A stretch of 64,000 nt of DNA from Tabrizicola aquatica (GCF_002900975.1 NZ_PJON01000002.1:62001-126000); one strand, 5' to 3'; counted from the first letter of the stretch, positions 50,821 to 60,800 are shown. The notes: generated by a model not told the origin, from the sequence alone. Translations and numbers: made by a program.

Positions 50821-51971
50821 TCTGCCGCCCCGATCACCTTTGCGGGGGTGTCCGGTGCCAACTCCTCGAAGTCGAAATTGTCCAGCCTGCGGGCGCGTTT
50901 GGTGGCCTTGTCCGACGATATCTTGATCTCTTCGATATCCTTCGCCGCCTGGCCGAAATGGCGGTCCAGATTCTCCACCCGCGTTCCCAGCCGTTCCACA
51001 TCCGCGAAAAGCAGCGACAATTCCTTGCGGATCGCCCCGGCCTGTTCCCGCATCCGCGCGTCCTTCAGCACCGCCCGCATCGTGTTCAGCGTGGCCATGC
51101 AGGTGGTGGGCGAGACGATCCAGACCTTGACCGCGAACCCCTCGCGCACCAGGTCGGGGAAATTGGCGTGCAGTTCCGCGTAGACCGCCTCCGAGGGCAG
51201 GAACATCAGCGCGCCATCCGCCGTCTCGCCCTCCAGGATATACTTCTCGCTGATCGCCCGGATATGCGCCCGCACCGCCGTCCGCATCATCTGCGCCGCC
51301 TCTTGCAGCAGACGCGGAGAATCCGCCCGCCGCAGCGCCTCATAGGCCTCCAGCGGGAACTTGGCGTCGATGACGATGGGGCCGGGCGGGTTCGGCAAGT
51401 GGATCAGGCAGTCCGCGCGCTTGCCGTTACTAAGCGTCGCCTGCATCGTGTAGGCGTCCTTGGGCAATGCCTTCTGCACGATGTCATGCAGCTGGATTTC
51501 CCCGAACGCGCCGCGGGTCTGCTTGTTCGACAGGATGTCCTGCAAGGACAACACATTCCCCGACAGCTTCTCGATATTCGCCTGCGCCTTGTCGATCGTC
51601 TCCAGCCTTTGCTGCAGGTCCCCCAACGACCGCGCGGTGCGGGTGGAGGTGCCGTGCAACGCCTCGGTCATCTGGCGCTGCACCTCGGCAAGGCGCTGTT
51701 CCATCACCTGCAGCATCGCCGTCTGACTGACCGCCTGCGCCTCGGAAACGTGGTGCAGGCCCCCCGCCAACCGCTCTTGCCCGTCGCCCAACTGCTGCAA
51801 GCGGCTGGACAGCCAGCCGATTTCCCGCAGCAAGGGCTCCGCCGCCGTGGCCGACCGACTGACGCTGCGCAGGATCAGAAGGAGAAGCGCCAGCAGCACC
51901 AGCGCCACCGCCCCCAGAAGCAGCACCTCGGGGTCGTTCCACTGATAGGTCTGACCAAACAGCGTGATCAT
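50817..51971 (-). CDS. rmuC: DNA recombination protein RmuC
   Basis: 384 residues. An N-terminal membrane helix (about 12-31, [20 protein letters not shown]) is followed by a long coiled coil (about 40-140) and the RmuC nuclease-like domain with [31 protein letters not shown] and ISPTT-type loop ([14 protein letters not shown]). RmuC limits recombination at short inverted repeats in E. coli. It overlaps mutL and the HutD-like gene by 4 bases each, joining two genome-stability genes. Confidence 0.93.
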   Translation of the reverse strand: MITLFGQTYQWNDPEVLLLGAVALVLLALLLLILRSVSRSATAAEPLLREIGWLSSRLQQLGDGQERLAGGLHHVSEAQAVSQTAMLQVMEQRLAEVQRQMTEALHGTSTRTARSLGDLQQRLETIDKAQANIEKLSGNVLSLQDILSNKQTRGAFGEIQLHDIVQKALPKDAYTMQATLSNGKRADCLIHLPNPPGPIVIDAKFPLEAYEALRRADSPRLLQEAAQMMRTAVRAHIRAISEKYILEGETADGALMFLPSEAVYAELHANFPDLVREGFAVKVWIVSPTTCMATLNTMRAVLKDARMREQAGAIRKELSLLFADVERLGTRVENLDRHFGQAAKDIEEIKISSDKATKRARRLDNFDFEELAPDTPAKVIGAAE

Positions 51972-53791
51972 CGGCGACCGAACAGGCGTTCAATGTCGTG
52001 GAGGCTGAGTTCCACATAGGTCGGCCGCCCGTGGTTGCACTGGCCGGACAGGGGCGTCGCCTCCATCTCGCGCAGAAGGGCGTTCATCTCCTCGGGGCGC
52101 ATCTGGCGGCCAGAGCGGACCGAGCCGTGGCAGGCCATGCGCGACAGGATCGCGTCGATCTTGGCGCGGACCAACTGGCTATCGCCAGAGTCGGCCAGTT
52201 CGTCCAGGATGTCGCGGATCAACGCCGCGCCGTTGACCGGGCCAAGGATGGCGGGCGTCTCACGAATGGCCACGGCGCTGCCGCCGAAGGGTTCGACCCC
52301 CAACCCGACCTCGGCCAGCGCGGGGGCGGCGTCCAGCAGGCGGGCGGCGTCGGTCGGCGACAGTTCCACGATCTCCGGGATCAGCAGGGCCTGGGCGCGG
52401 ATGCCGGTCTCGGCCATCTGGCGTTTCAGACGTTCATAGACCAGGCGTTCATGCGCGGCGTGCTGGTCCACGATCACGATGCCCGCGGCGGTCTGGGCGA
52501 CGATATAGTTTTCGTGCAACTGCGCGCGGGCGGCTCCCAAGGGATGCTCCTCGTTCGGCTTCGCCTCCTCCTCGCGGGGGGGGGCGAAGGCGGCGGCCTG
52601 GGGGGCCTCGGCAAAGCCGGGGGCCTGGAAAGCGAAGGCACGGGCGAAACTGGCGGGACTTGGACGGTCCATCTGATAAACTCGCGCGGGCTCCGGGCGG
52701 AAGGCGTCCAGCGTCGCCGCGCCCACGGTGGATGAGGCGCGGTGCCCCGCCCCGGTCAGCGCCGATTTCAGCGCCGTGATGATCAGCGACCGTGCGGCGT
52801 CAGGTTCGCGGAAGCGGACCTCGGCCTTGGCCGGATGCACGTTCACGTCAACACGCTGCGGGTCGGCGATCAGGTTCAGCACCGCTGCCGGGTGGCGGTC
52901 GCGGGACAGGACGTCGAAATAGGCCGCCCGCAGCGCCCCATACAGCATCCGGTCCAGCACCGGGCGACCGTTGACGAACAAGTACTGCTGCGCCGACGAT
53001 CCCCGCGAATAGGTCGGCAGCGCGGCATAGCCCTGCAGGCGCAGCCCCTCACGCTCGGCATCGATCCGCAGCGCGTTGTCGGTAAAGTCGCGGCCGATCA
53101 CGCCGGCCAGGCGGGATTGCAGGGCATCGAACAGATCGCCACTGGCCGGATCAGCGCGGAACAGGGTCCGCGCCTCGCCCCCGGTCACGTCGCGCAGGGT
53201 AAAGCCGACCAGCGGTTCCGCCATCGCCAGACGGCGGATCACCTCGGTCACCGCCTGCATCTCGGCCCGGTCCGAGCGCAGGAACTTCAGCCGCGCGGGC
53301 GTGGCAAAGAACAGATCGCGCAGTTCGACAACCGTGCCCCGCGTCAGCGCCGCCGGGCGCACGGGGGACAGCCGACTGCCCTCACAGGAAATCTGCGCCG
53401 CCTCGCCCTCGGCCCGGCTGGTGATCGTCAGCCGCCCCACCGCGCCCAGCGAGGGCAGCGCCTCGCCGCGAAAGCCGAAGCTGCGGATATCCAGCAGGTC
53501 CGACCCGTCGATCTTGGACGTTGCATGGCGTGACAGGGCCAGCGGCAAGTCATCCGCCGTCATCCCGCAGCCGTCATCCGTGACCCGGATCAGCGTCTTG
53601 CCACCATCGGCGATATCGACCTGGATACGCCCCGCCCCGGCATCCAGCGCGTTCTCGACCAACTCCTTCACCGCCGAGGCGGGACGCTCCACAACCTCGC
53701 CCGCCGCGATGCGGTTGATCGCGGCCTCGTCCAGTTGGCGGATCACCGGACGGCCCTGGGCGCCCGTTATCTTGGGGGTGTGAAGCGTCAT
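51968..53791 (-). CDS. mutL: DNA mismatch repair protein MutL
   Basis: 607 residues from the ATG at 53791; the open frame continues upstream but the conserved N-terminus ([21 protein letters not shown]) starts near residue 18. GHKL ATPase motifs: [24 protein letters not shown] and [14 protein letters not shown]. After a Pro/Ala-rich linker the C-terminal dimerisation domain contains [12 protein letters not shown], which fits the DQHA-x2-E-x4-E endonuclease motif, plus CHGSVRSG and CNHGRPTYV. So this MutL probably nicks DNA itself, as expected where MutH is absent. Confidence 0.96.
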   Translation of the reverse strand: MTLHTPKITGAQGRPVIRQLDEAAINRIAAGEVVERPASAVKELVENALDAGAGRIQVDIADGGKTLIRVTDDGCGMTADDLPLALSRHATSKIDGSDLLDIRSFGFRGEALPSLGAVGRLTITSRAEGEAAQISCEGSRLSPVRPAALTRGTVVELRDLFFATPARLKFLRSDRAEMQAVTEVIRRLAMAEPLVGFTLRDVTGGEARTLFRADPASGDLFDALQSRLAGVIGRDFTDNALRIDAEREGLRLQGYAALPTYSRGSSAQQYLFVNGRPVLDRMLYGALRAAYFDVLSRDRHPAAVLNLIADPQRVDVNVHPAKAEVRFREPDAARSLIITALKSALTGAGHRASSTVGAATLDAFRPEPARVYQMDRPSPASFARAFAFQAPGFAEAPQAAAFAPPREEEAKPNEEHPLGAARAQLHENYIVAQTAAGIVIVDQHAAHERLVYERLKRQMAETGIRAQALLIPEIVELSPTDAARLLDAAPALAEVGLGVEPFGGSAVAIRETPAILGPVNGAALIRDILDELADSGDSQLVRAKIDAILSRMACHGSVRSGRQMRPEEMNALLREMEATPLSGQCNHGRPTYVELSLHDIERLFGRR

Positions 53792-53905
53792 GCCCCCATC
53801 TGTAGCAGGCAGCCCCGAGTCGGGGAAGAACGAAACCGGATTTGTCCTGCCGGGACTTGCGCTTTCGCGGCCCGGTGTCATATCGACGAAAAAACGGGGG
53901 ACAGA

Positions 53906-54883
53906 ATGCAGGACATGCTGGCGCTGGCGGGTGCCAATCTTCTGACGCCGATGATCCTGTGCTTTGCCCTGGGCCTTTTTGCCGCCCTGGCGCGCAGCGA
54001 ATTGACCATCCCCGAGGCGGTGGCCAAGGGCATGTCGATCTACCTTCTGTTCTCCATCGGGTTCAAAGGTGGCGTCTCGGTCGCCGACCACGGGCTGGAC
54101 GCCCGGCTGATCGCGGCGCTGGTGGCCGGGGTCGTGCTGTCCTTCATCCTGCCCTTCGCGGCCTTCGCGCTGCTGAAGGGGATGACGCGTCTCTCGCCCA
54201 CCGACGCCGCCGCCGTCGCCGCGCATTACGGCTCGATCTCGATCGTGACCTTCGTCACCGGCTCCTCCGTTCTGCAAGCCGCCGGCATCGCGGCCGAGGG
54301 CTATATGGTCGCCGTCGCCGCCGCGATGGAAGCGCCCGCCATCATCTCGGCCCTTTACCTTGCCACCCGGGCCGGTGGCCGGGCCGAGAAGATGGACGCC
54401 GACCTCTGGCGCGAGATCCTGCTGAACGGCTCCATCGTCCTCTTGGTCGGGTCCTTCCTGATCGGCCTGATCACCGGCCAGCCCGGCATGGCCCGGATCG
54501 AGGCGTTCATCGTCGCGCCCTTCCAGGGGGTGCTGTGCCTGTTCCTTCTCGACATGGGGCTGGTCGCGGGCCGGGGGATGCGGAACGCCAAGGGGGTGCT
54601 GACTGCCGGGGTGCTGGCCTTTGGCCTGGTCATGCCGGTGGTCGGCGCGGGCTTCGGGCTGGCGGCGGGGCTTCTGCTGGGCCTGTCGACCGGAGGCGTC
54701 GCGCTGATAATGGTTCTGGCGGGCTCGGCCAGCTATATCGCCGTGCCCGCCGCGATGCGGGTGGCGCTGCCGGATGCGAACCCGTCGATCTACCTCACGC
54801 TTTCCCTTGGCGTGACGTTTCCGTTCAATCTGGTCATCGGTATCCCGGCCTGGGTGGCCGTGGCGCAGGCGGTAGGGGGCTGA
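53906..54883 (+). CDS. sbtA: SbtA-type sodium-dependent bicarbonate transporter
   Basis: 325 residues with about ten membrane helices in two inverted halves. Recognisable SbtA pieces are the N-terminal [25 protein letters not shown] (split at helix 1), [34 protein letters not shown] and the C-terminal [22 protein letters not shown]. SbtA takes up bicarbonate with sodium across the inner membrane. It is somewhat shorter than cyanobacterial SbtA (about 370), lacking part of the central cytosolic loop. The start at 53906 follows GGGGGACAGA. A PII-like gene follows 2 bases after the stop, as in sbtAB operons. Confidence 0.88.
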   Translation: MQDMLALAGANLLTPMILCFALGLFAALARSELTIPEAVAKGMSIYLLFSIGFKGGVSVADHGLDARLIAALVAGVVLSFILPFAAFALLKGMTRLSPTDAAAVAAHYGSISIVTFVTGSSVLQAAGIAAEGYMVAVAAAMEAPAIISALYLATRAGGRAEKMDADLWREILLNGSIVLLVGSFLIGLITGQPGMARIEAFIVAPFQGVLCLFLLDMGLVAGRGMRNAKGVLTAGVLAFGLVMPVVGAGFGLAAGLLLGLSTGGVALIMVLAGSASYIAVPAAMRVALPDANPSIYLTLSLGVTFPFNLVIGIPAWVAVAQAVGG

Positions 54884-54885
54884 CA

Positions 54886-55194
54886 ATGCAGACTCACAAG
54901 GCGAAGCGGGTGGAGATCATCATCGAGGCCCCGATGGAGGGCCGGCTGACGACCGCGCTGGAGAAGGCGGGGGTAACCGGCTTTACCGTGCTGCCGGTGC
55001 TGGGCGGGTCGGGCCGGTCGGGCCGCTGGACGCGTGAGGGGCAGGTCGGCCGCAGCGGCATGGTCTCGGTCGTCTGTCTGGTCCGGCCCGAGAAGCTGGA
55101 CACGCTGCTGGAAGCGGCCTTCGCGGTGGTGGACCGGCATATCGGCGTGATCGGCGTCACGGATGCAGAGGTTCTGCGGGCCGAACGGTTCTGA
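54886..55194 (+). CDS. sbtB: PII-like regulator SbtB
   Basis: 102 residues. The ferredoxin-like PII fold is indicated by [37 protein letters not shown], interrupted at its natural turn, with a T-loop region ([17 protein letters not shown], about 42-58), then [20 protein letters not shown] and the final [16 protein letters not shown]. SbtB binds adenine nucleotides and closes SbtA in cyanobacteria. This version lacks the C-terminal CGPxGC redox loop of cyanobacterial SbtB. Genes are nearly abutting, so SbtA and SbtB are made together. Confidence 0.85.
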   Translation: MQTHKAKRVEIIIEAPMEGRLTTALEKAGVTGFTVLPVLGGSGRSGRWTREGQVGRSGMVSVVCLVRPEKLDTLLEAAFAVVDRHIGVIGVTDAEVLRAERF

Positions 55195-55245
55195 CCTGTC
55201 CACGCTGGTCAGAAAAGCGGCCCTTTCATAATCAATAGGTTGCCC

Positions 55246-55845
55246 ATGGCCGTTTACCAGGCATTCACCAGATCTTGCGCTCTGGCCGGGATGCTGCTTG
55301 CCGCACTGGCCCCCGCACCGCTGCGGGCCGATGGCTTCGACCGTCTGGGCTGGTTCCTGGCTGGCGCGATCAACCGGCTGGACGCGGGCGGAGCGTTGGA
55401 TGTCACGGACTACACCTGTGAAACCCAGATGCCGGGCCTACAGCTTTGCACTGATCCTGCGACTGGCCTTTCCTTCCTGCACCTGCCGTCGCCGGGCGGG
55501 GCGAATGTCAGCTTGACGGTGGTCAAGGGCACCGCCCAGGACGGCCCGGACCCGGCTCTGCCCGACCAAGCCAGCGCCGATCGCCTGCTGGCTGCCGTCA
55601 AGGCGCTGCCCGAGACTGATTTGGCCGGGCTGGACCGCTGCGCCCTTCTGGAAAAGGCCGAAGATACGGACGGCCTGGTCCTTGGCATCAAACCTCCAAA
55701 GGGCGGGTATCCGGTCTATCTGGTCTACGGCGGACTGGACGATCAGGCGCGGGCCACGCTGGCCCAGCCGGGCGGCGAGGGCGAGACTCTGTCGGGGCTA
55801 CTGCTGGTCACCCTCACGGACGCAACCTGCACCCCGCCCCCGTGA
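55246..55845 (+). CDS. Secreted protein of unknown function
   Basis: 199 residues from the ATG at 55246; a TTG two codons earlier is possible. A signal peptide (MAVYQAFTRSCALAGMLLAALAPAPLRA, about 1-29) precedes a mature domain with five cysteines, three of them in YTCETQMPGLQLC and LDRCALLEK. No family is recognised. The spacing of paired cysteines suggests disulfides in the periplasm. It lies 51 bases after sbtB on the same strand and 68 bases before bciA, so it may belong to either transcript. Confidence 0.72.
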   Translation: MAVYQAFTRSCALAGMLLAALAPAPLRADGFDRLGWFLAGAINRLDAGGALDVTDYTCETQMPGLQLCTDPATGLSFLHLPSPGGANVSLTVVKGTAQDGPDPALPDQASADRLLAAVKALPETDLAGLDRCALLEKAEDTDGLVLGIKPPKGGYPVYLVYGGLDDQARATLAQPGGEGETLSGLLLVTLTDATCTPPP

Positions 55846-55913
55846 CGCCTGACACGGGCTGGCGCGGTGGTCCTGTCCTGCTAGACTGAAAGCGATCTGT
55901 CGGGAGAGGCGAT

Positions 55914-56873
55914 ATGCAGGGGACGGGGCGTCGGGTGCTGCTTCTGGGCGGAACCGGGACCATCGGCCGCGCCACGGCGCAGGCGCTGCGCGAGGCAGGG
56001 CAAAGCGTCACCGCACTGGTCCGGCCGGGGTCCGATGCGACACTCCTGCCCGGTTGCGACCGGATCGAGGGGCAGGCCACCGACCCGGCCGACCTTGCCC
56101 GCGCCATGACCGAGGCGCAGCCGCAGGCGGTCGTCTCGACCCTTGCCAGCCGCACGGGTGCCCCGGCGGAGGCCTGGGCCGTCGACCACGCCGCCCATTC
56201 CGCCGCCCTGCGCGCCGCCGTGGCCGGGGGCGTCCAGCACTTTGTCCTGCTTTCGGCAATCTGCGTGCAAAAGCCGGCGCTGGAGTTCCAGCGGGCGAAA
56301 CTGGCCTTCGAGGCCGAGTTGCGGACCGCACCGCTGGACTGGTCCATCGTGCGGCCCACGGCCTATTTCAAATCGCTGTCCGGCCAGGTGGCGCGGGTGC
56401 AGGCGGGGCGGCCCTATCTGGTGTTCGGCGATGGCCGGATCACCGCCTGCAAGCCGATCTCGGACCGCGACCTGGGGCGCTATCTTGCCCTGTGCCTGAC
56501 CGATCCGCAGAAACGGAACCGCGTCCTGCCCATTGGCGGGCCGGGGCCGGCGCTGACCAACCTGGATCAGGCCCGGATGCTGGAGCGTCTGTTGGCCCGC
56601 CCCATCCGTGTCCGGCATGTGCCGGTGGGCGTGATCGATGCGATCATCGGCGGGTTAAGCGTCGCGGGCCGGCTGGTCCCGAAGCTGGCCGCCAAGGCGC
56701 AACTGGCGCGGATCGGGCGCTATTACGCGACCGAATCGATGCTGGTCTGGGACGGCAGCCGCTATGATGCCGAGGCCACGCCCGAATTCGGCACCGACCG
56801 GCTGGAGGACCATTACGCCGCCATGCTGCGCGGCGAGGCGGGCGACGACCGCGGCGCGCACGCGGTGTTCTGA
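55914..56873 (+). CDS. bciA: Divinyl (proto)chlorophyllide 8-vinyl reductase, BciA type
   Basis: 319 residues, atypical SDR. The NADPH motif is LLLGGTGTIGRA (about 9-20). The stretch HFVLLSAICVQKPALEFQ then RAKLAFEAEL (about 110-142), IVRPTAYFKSLSGQV and GDGRITACKPISDRDLG match plant DVR and bacterial BciA closely. The enzyme reduces the C8 vinyl group to ethyl in (bacterio)chlorophyll synthesis using NADPH, so the host should make bacteriochlorophyll. No other photosynthesis gene is present, so the gene lies outside the photosynthesis cluster. GGGAGAGG ribosome site precedes the ATG. Confidence 0.9.
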   Translation: MQGTGRRVLLLGGTGTIGRATAQALREAGQSVTALVRPGSDATLLPGCDRIEGQATDPADLARAMTEAQPQAVVSTLASRTGAPAEAWAVDHAAHSAALRAAVAGGVQHFVLLSAICVQKPALEFQRAKLAFEAELRTAPLDWSIVRPTAYFKSLSGQVARVQAGRPYLVFGDGRITACKPISDRDLGRYLALCLTDPQKRNRVLPIGGPGPALTNLDQARMLERLLARPIRVRHVPVGVIDAIIGGLSVAGRLVPKLAAKAQLARIGRYYATESMLVWDGSRYDAEATPEFGTDRLEDHYAAMLRGEAGDDRGAHAVF

Positions 56874-56900
56874 CGGAAGCGACGGCCTTGTCCCGGACTG

Positions 56901-56966
56901 CTCGTCGAGCACGTCGTGCACTCCTCGCGACGCGACATCCGACGAGTGCACGAAGTGCTCGAGGAG
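56901..56966. repeat. Long imperfect inverted repeat between convergent bciA and M16 gene
   Basis: 27-base arms at 56901-56927 and 56940-56966 with three mismatches and a 12-base loop. Each arm also contains shorter internal symmetry around GTGCAC and GAGCAC. It fills most of the 106-base gap between converging genes. A transcript of either strand would fold into a long hairpin, but neither is followed by a T-run. It may end transcription, protect 3' ends, or be a small repeated element. Confidence 0.75.
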
Positions 56967-56979
56967 GAACGCCGAAGCC

Positions 56980-58272
56980 TTAAAGGCCGGTCGGCTGGCC
57001 CACCACGACAAAGTGCAGCGCATCCGGCTGATACAGCCGCGCCGCCACGCGCTTGATGTCGTCCATCGTCACCGCCTCGATCTTTGCGTTCCGGGTCGCG
57101 GCATAGTCGATGGGCATGCCCTCGATCTGCATTCCGACCAGGATGCTGGCAATCGGCCCGTTGCCATCAAAGCGCAAAGGGTAAGAGCCGGTCAGATAGG
57201 TCTTGGTGTCGGCCAGTTCCTGTTCAGTCAGGCCATCGGTCGCGATGCGGGCCCATTCGGCGCGGACGACCGCAATCGCCTCGGCCACCTTGTCGTTCGA
57301 GGCCGAGAACTGGCCCAGATACAGTTCGGCCTGGTCCAGCCCGACCAGATAGCTGCCGATCCCATAGGTCAGCCCGCGCTTTTCGCGCACCTCGCTCATC
57401 AGGCGAGCGGTGAAACGGCCGCCGCCCAGCGCCTCGTTCAGGATGAAGGCGGCGAAGAAATCCGGGTCCTCACGCTTGATGCCCTGGTGGCCGAACATCA
57501 CCGTGGATTGCGGCGTCGGAAAGTCCTTCACCGTCACACCCGGCTTCAGCAGGAATTCGGCCGGCCCTGGCAGGGGCGCGCCGGTGGCCGGCAGATCACC
57601 CAGAAGGCGGTCCAAGAGCGGCCCAAGCTCCTCGGCGGTGATGTCGCCCGCGACGGCGACATAGATCCGGTCCCGGGCCAGCGCGCCCTTGTAGGCAGCG
57701 ACGATATCGTCCCGCGTCAGCGCCGCGACGGTTTCCAGCGTGCCATCGCCGGGGGTGCCATAGGGATGGTCGCCGAACGCCAGCGCGTCGAAGGTGTCGC
57801 TGGCGATGGTGTCGGGGTCTTTCTCGTTCGACCGCAGGATCGACAGCACCTGTTCGCGCACCCGGTCCACCGCGTCCTGGTCAAAGCGCGGGTTCACCAG
57901 CGCCTCGCGCAGCAGGTCCACCGCCTGATCGCGGTTTTCCGTCAGGAAGCGGGCCGAGACGCCAACCGAATCGGCGCCGGAGTCAAAGCTGAACTCGGCC
58001 GCCAGCGCGTCGCGCGCTTCGGCAAAGCCACGGCTGTCCAGATCGCCCGCGCCTTCCTCCAGCGTGGCGGTCATCAGGTTGACCGCGCCGCGCTTTTCCG
58101 GCGCATCCAGCGAGGTGCCGCCGCGGAACTGGATTTCCAGCGCGGTGAAGGGGATGTTGTGATCCTCGACCAGCCAGGCGGTGATGCCACCGGGCGAGAC
58201 GACCTCCTTGACCTCGATTTCGGCCTGGGCGGGCAGGGCAAGGGCGAACAGAAGGACAAGGGCGCGGATCAT
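56980..58272 (-). CDS. M16-family peptidase-like protein lacking the zinc motif (non-catalytic partner)
   Basis: 430 residues with a signal peptide (MIRALVLLFALALPAQA). Two M16 domains (about 20-225 and 235-430). At the position of HxxEH the sequence is KRGAVNLMTATLEEG, so the zinc ligands are absent, while the C-terminal R-x-Y-like segment REKRGLTYGIGSYLVG that contacts substrate is kept. This is the usual subunit pairing with an active M16 peptidase, encoded directly upstream with a 4-base overlap. The pair is expected in the periplasm. Confidence 0.9.
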   Translation of the reverse strand: MIRALVLLFALALPAQAEIEVKEVVSPGGITAWLVEDHNIPFTALEIQFRGGTSLDAPEKRGAVNLMTATLEEGAGDLDSRGFAEARDALAAEFSFDSGADSVGVSARFLTENRDQAVDLLREALVNPRFDQDAVDRVREQVLSILRSNEKDPDTIASDTFDALAFGDHPYGTPGDGTLETVAALTRDDIVAAYKGALARDRIYVAVAGDITAEELGPLLDRLLGDLPATGAPLPGPAEFLLKPGVTVKDFPTPQSTVMFGHQGIKREDPDFFAAFILNEALGGGRFTARLMSEVREKRGLTYGIGSYLVGLDQAELYLGQFSASNDKVAEAIAVVRAEWARIATDGLTEQELADTKTYLTGSYPLRFDGNGPIASILVGMQIEGMPIDYAATRNAKIEAVTMDDIKRVAARLYQPDALHFVVVGQPTGL

Positions 58273-59639
58273 TCGGTCTCTCCTGCGGCTTCTGCGGCAG
58301 CGGGTTCGGCCGCCGGTTCCGGCCGCGTCAGCCAGCCCGTCACGGCGTTGCGGCGGTCGAACACCTTCTGGGCCGCCGCGATCACGTCAGCCTCGGTCAC
58401 CGCCGAAAGGGCCTCGTCCCAGCTTTCCACATCGGCCACCGTCAGGCCGACCGACAGCGCCTCGCCATAGCGGCGAGCCAGGGCGTTGACGTTGTCGCGG
58501 GCATAGATGTCCGAGGCGCGGACCTGCATCCGGATCCGCTCCAGCGCCGCAGGGTCGGGGCCGGTCTCCAGGAAATCGGCCACCACCTGGTCCATCGCAG
58601 CCTCTGCGGCCTCCAGCGTGACGCCGGGCGCGGGGACCACGATCAGCCCGAACGTGGCATCGTCGATCGAGGTGCCGTCATAGAACGCGCTGGCATAGAC
58701 CGCCGTCTGCGTGTCGAACTGCAAGGCCCGCGCCAGGACCGAGGTCTGGCCGTTCCCGCCCAGCAGCTCGGCCAGGACGGTCAGCGCGGCGGCGTCCTTC
58801 TGGTTGCCCGGATCACGTTCCGGCGCAAGGTAGGTGCGCAGGACATAGGGTTCCGACACCCGCTCGTCCGCCAGGGAAAGCCGCCGCTCGGCCAGTTGCG
58901 GCGGTTCTTGCGGGCGCTCGCGGGGGACAATGCCCTCGGAAGGCTCCAACGGGCCGTAGTGCTGTTCAGCCAGGGCGCGCACCGCCTCGGGTTCCACATC
59001 CCCGGCGATCACCAGGGTCGCGTTGTTCGGGGCATAGAAGCGCTGGTAGTACTCCAGCGCATCCTCGCGGCTAAGCTGTTCCATCTCGTGCCGCCAGCCG
59101 ATGATCGGGATGGCGTAGGGATGGTTCTGGAACTGTGCCGCCCGCATCTGTTCCGACAACAGCGCACCAGGGGAGCTGTCGGTCCGCTGCGCGCGTTCTT
59201 CCAGGATCACCTGGCGTTCGGTCAGCACGTCCTCTTCCGTCAGGCGCAGGTTGCGCATCCTGTCGGCTTCCATCTCCATCACCAGGTCCAGCCGGTCGGC
59301 GGCGATGCGCTGGAAATAGGCGGTATAGTCCCAACTGGTGAACGCGTTGTCGTCGCCACCCTGCGCCTCGACGATCCCGGAAAACGCGTTCGGGGCGACC
59401 TTGTCGGTGCCCTTGAACATCAGATGTTCCAGGAAATGCGCGATGCCGGAATGGCCCGCCGGTTCATCCGCAGCGCCGACGCGGTACCAGATCATCTGCA
59501 CCACGACCGGGGCGCGGTGATCCTCGATCACCACCACCTCAAGCCCGTTGTCCAGGGTGAAGGTGGTTACCGGCTCGGCCGCCACCGGCAGCACGAATGC
59601 CAGCGACAGGGCCATGCCCCGGACAAGATCACGATGCAT
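58269..59639 (-). CDS. M16-family zinc metallopeptidase (active subunit)
   Basis: 456 residues. Signal peptide (MHRDLVRGMALSLAFVLPVAA) then an N-terminal catalytic domain with the inverted zinc motif HFLEH (68-72; His68 and His72 zinc ligands, Glu71 base) in SGIAHFLEHLMFKGT, and the distal zinc glutamate in VILEERAQR (about 148). The C-terminal domain completes the clam-shell. The extreme C-terminus is an Ala/Glu-rich tail. It likely degrades short peptides in the periplasm together with the downstream non-catalytic partner. Confidence 0.93.
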   Translation of the reverse strand: MHRDLVRGMALSLAFVLPVAAEPVTTFTLDNGLEVVVIEDHRAPVVVQMIWYRVGAADEPAGHSGIAHFLEHLMFKGTDKVAPNAFSGIVEAQGGDDNAFTSWDYTAYFQRIAADRLDLVMEMEADRMRNLRLTEEDVLTERQVILEERAQRTDSSPGALLSEQMRAAQFQNHPYAIPIIGWRHEMEQLSREDALEYYQRFYAPNNATLVIAGDVEPEAVRALAEQHYGPLEPSEGIVPRERPQEPPQLAERRLSLADERVSEPYVLRTYLAPERDPGNQKDAAALTVLAELLGGNGQTSVLARALQFDTQTAVYASAFYDGTSIDDATFGLIVVPAPGVTLEAAEAAMDQVVADFLETGPDPAALERIRMQVRASDIYARDNVNALARRYGEALSVGLTVADVESWDEALSAVTEADVIAAAQKVFDRRNAVTGWLTRPEPAAEPAAAEAAGETE

Positions 59640-59711
59640 CAGGGTCTCCCTTTGGCGTCAGGGCATAAGTGCAGGGTCCGCCGCCCTATTCAAGGCAGGC
59701 AAACGCGCTTG

Positions 59712-60242
59712 TTACTGCTCGTCGGGATTGCGCGGAGGCGCGGACGGCGTGCGCAGGCCCAGCTTGCGCCAGCGGGCAAGCTCTGCCTGCTGGTCAAGGC
59801 TTTGGTCGCGGTAGGCCTTGTAATAGACGTTCACGTTGAACAGCCGTTCCAGGATGCGGCCGTTGTTGTCGCGCCGCCATTCCAGATCCTCGGACGCGAG
59901 GGTCGAGCGGATGCCGCCTTCCACCCCGAACCGCGCCGCGTGGGAATAAAGCGCGCCGTCGCCCGCCGGGATGCCCCCTGCCGCACCGGGACGCCCGCCC
60001 AGCGCGATTGCCGCCTCATCCTCGGGGCGGCGGTCGGTGCGGTTCGATCCGCCCACCGTCGGCTCGGGCAGTTCGGCCAGGCTTTCCGGCATTTCCAGAG
60101 GCTTCGGCGGCACGATGCCGAATTCGTCCGGCCCTTCGCCGGTGCGCAGGTTCATCAGCTGCGGCGTGCCATTGCCGCATGCCGACAGGACAAGCACCGT
60201 CGCAATCGCGATGAACGCCTTGCCCCTTGCCGCCGCCTGCAT
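59712..60242 (-). CDS. DUF3035 lipoprotein
   Basis: 176 residues. A lipobox LSAC (about 19-22) after a short hydrophobic segment marks it as a lipoprotein. The body has GPDEFGIVPPKPLEMP, as in DUF3035 (formerly linked to beta-barrel assembly subcomplexes), then an Asp/Glu/Arg-rich C-terminus. GGAGG precedes the ATG. It lies between lspA, the enzyme that cleaves lipoprotein signal peptides, and the M16 pair, an order conserved in Rhodobacterales. Confidence 0.88.
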   Translation of the reverse strand: MQAAARGKAFIAIATVLVLSACGNGTPQLMNLRTGEGPDEFGIVPPKPLEMPESLAELPEPTVGGSNRTDRRPEDEAAIALGGRPGAAGGIPAGDGALYSHAARFGVEGGIRSTLASEDLEWRRDNNGRILERLFNVNVYYKAYRDQSLDQQAELARWRKLGLRTPSAPPRNPDEQ

Positions 60243-60305
60243 GCCTGCCTCCGAACCCGTCTTTGCCCCGTCTTAGCCTAAAGCGATCCGGTCGTCACGG
60301 GGGGA

Positions 60306-60800
60306 TTACTTGCCTTTGCGGGCGGGTTTCCCGTCCTTCGGGTTTCCGTCGGCAAAGAACACCAGTCCCACCGCGCCAATGAAGATGGCAATGTCGGCCA
60401 CGTTGAAGGCATAGGGATTCTCGATCCCGCAGCAGGACATGTTCAGGAAATCGGCCACCGCGCCATAGGCGACACGGTCCACCACATTGCCCAGCGCCCC
60501 GCCGACCAGAAGCCCGCCCGACAGTTGCGCCAGCGAATTTCCGCGCTCGCGCCGCATCCACCAGATCACCCAGGCGGAAATCGCCAGCGCCACGGCGATC
60601 AGCCCCCAGCGCGCGATATCCGACCCATGCGACAGAAGGCCGAAGTTGATCCCGCGATTCCAGGCCATGCGAAAGACCAGAAACGGCGGAAACACGTCGA
60701 TCTCGACCCGGTTGATCAGGTCCAGCCAGAACACGACCACCAGCTTGGTGATCTGGTCCAGCCCGAAAACCGCCGCCGCCGTGATCCAGAAGCGCCGCAT
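60306..60800 (-). CDS. lspA: Lipoprotein signal peptidase (signal peptidase II)
   Basis: 164 residues with four membrane helices. The catalytic aspartates are Asp117 in GAVADFL and Asp136 in FNVADI; GNVVDRV (about 104-110) and the N-terminal FGLDQITK (about 12-19) are conserved. It removes signal peptides from prolipoproteins after diacylglyceryl transfer. The usual FNLADS is FNVADI here, a mild variation. The start is 3 bases after the purH stop. Confidence 0.95.
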   Translation of the reverse strand: MRRFWITAAAVFGLDQITKLVVVFWLDLINRVEIDVFPPFLVFRMAWNRGINFGLLSHGSDIARWGLIAVALAISAWVIWWMRRERGNSLAQLSGGLLVGGALGNVVDRVAYGAVADFLNMSCCGIENPYAFNVADIAIFIGAVGLVFFADGNPKDGKPARKGK

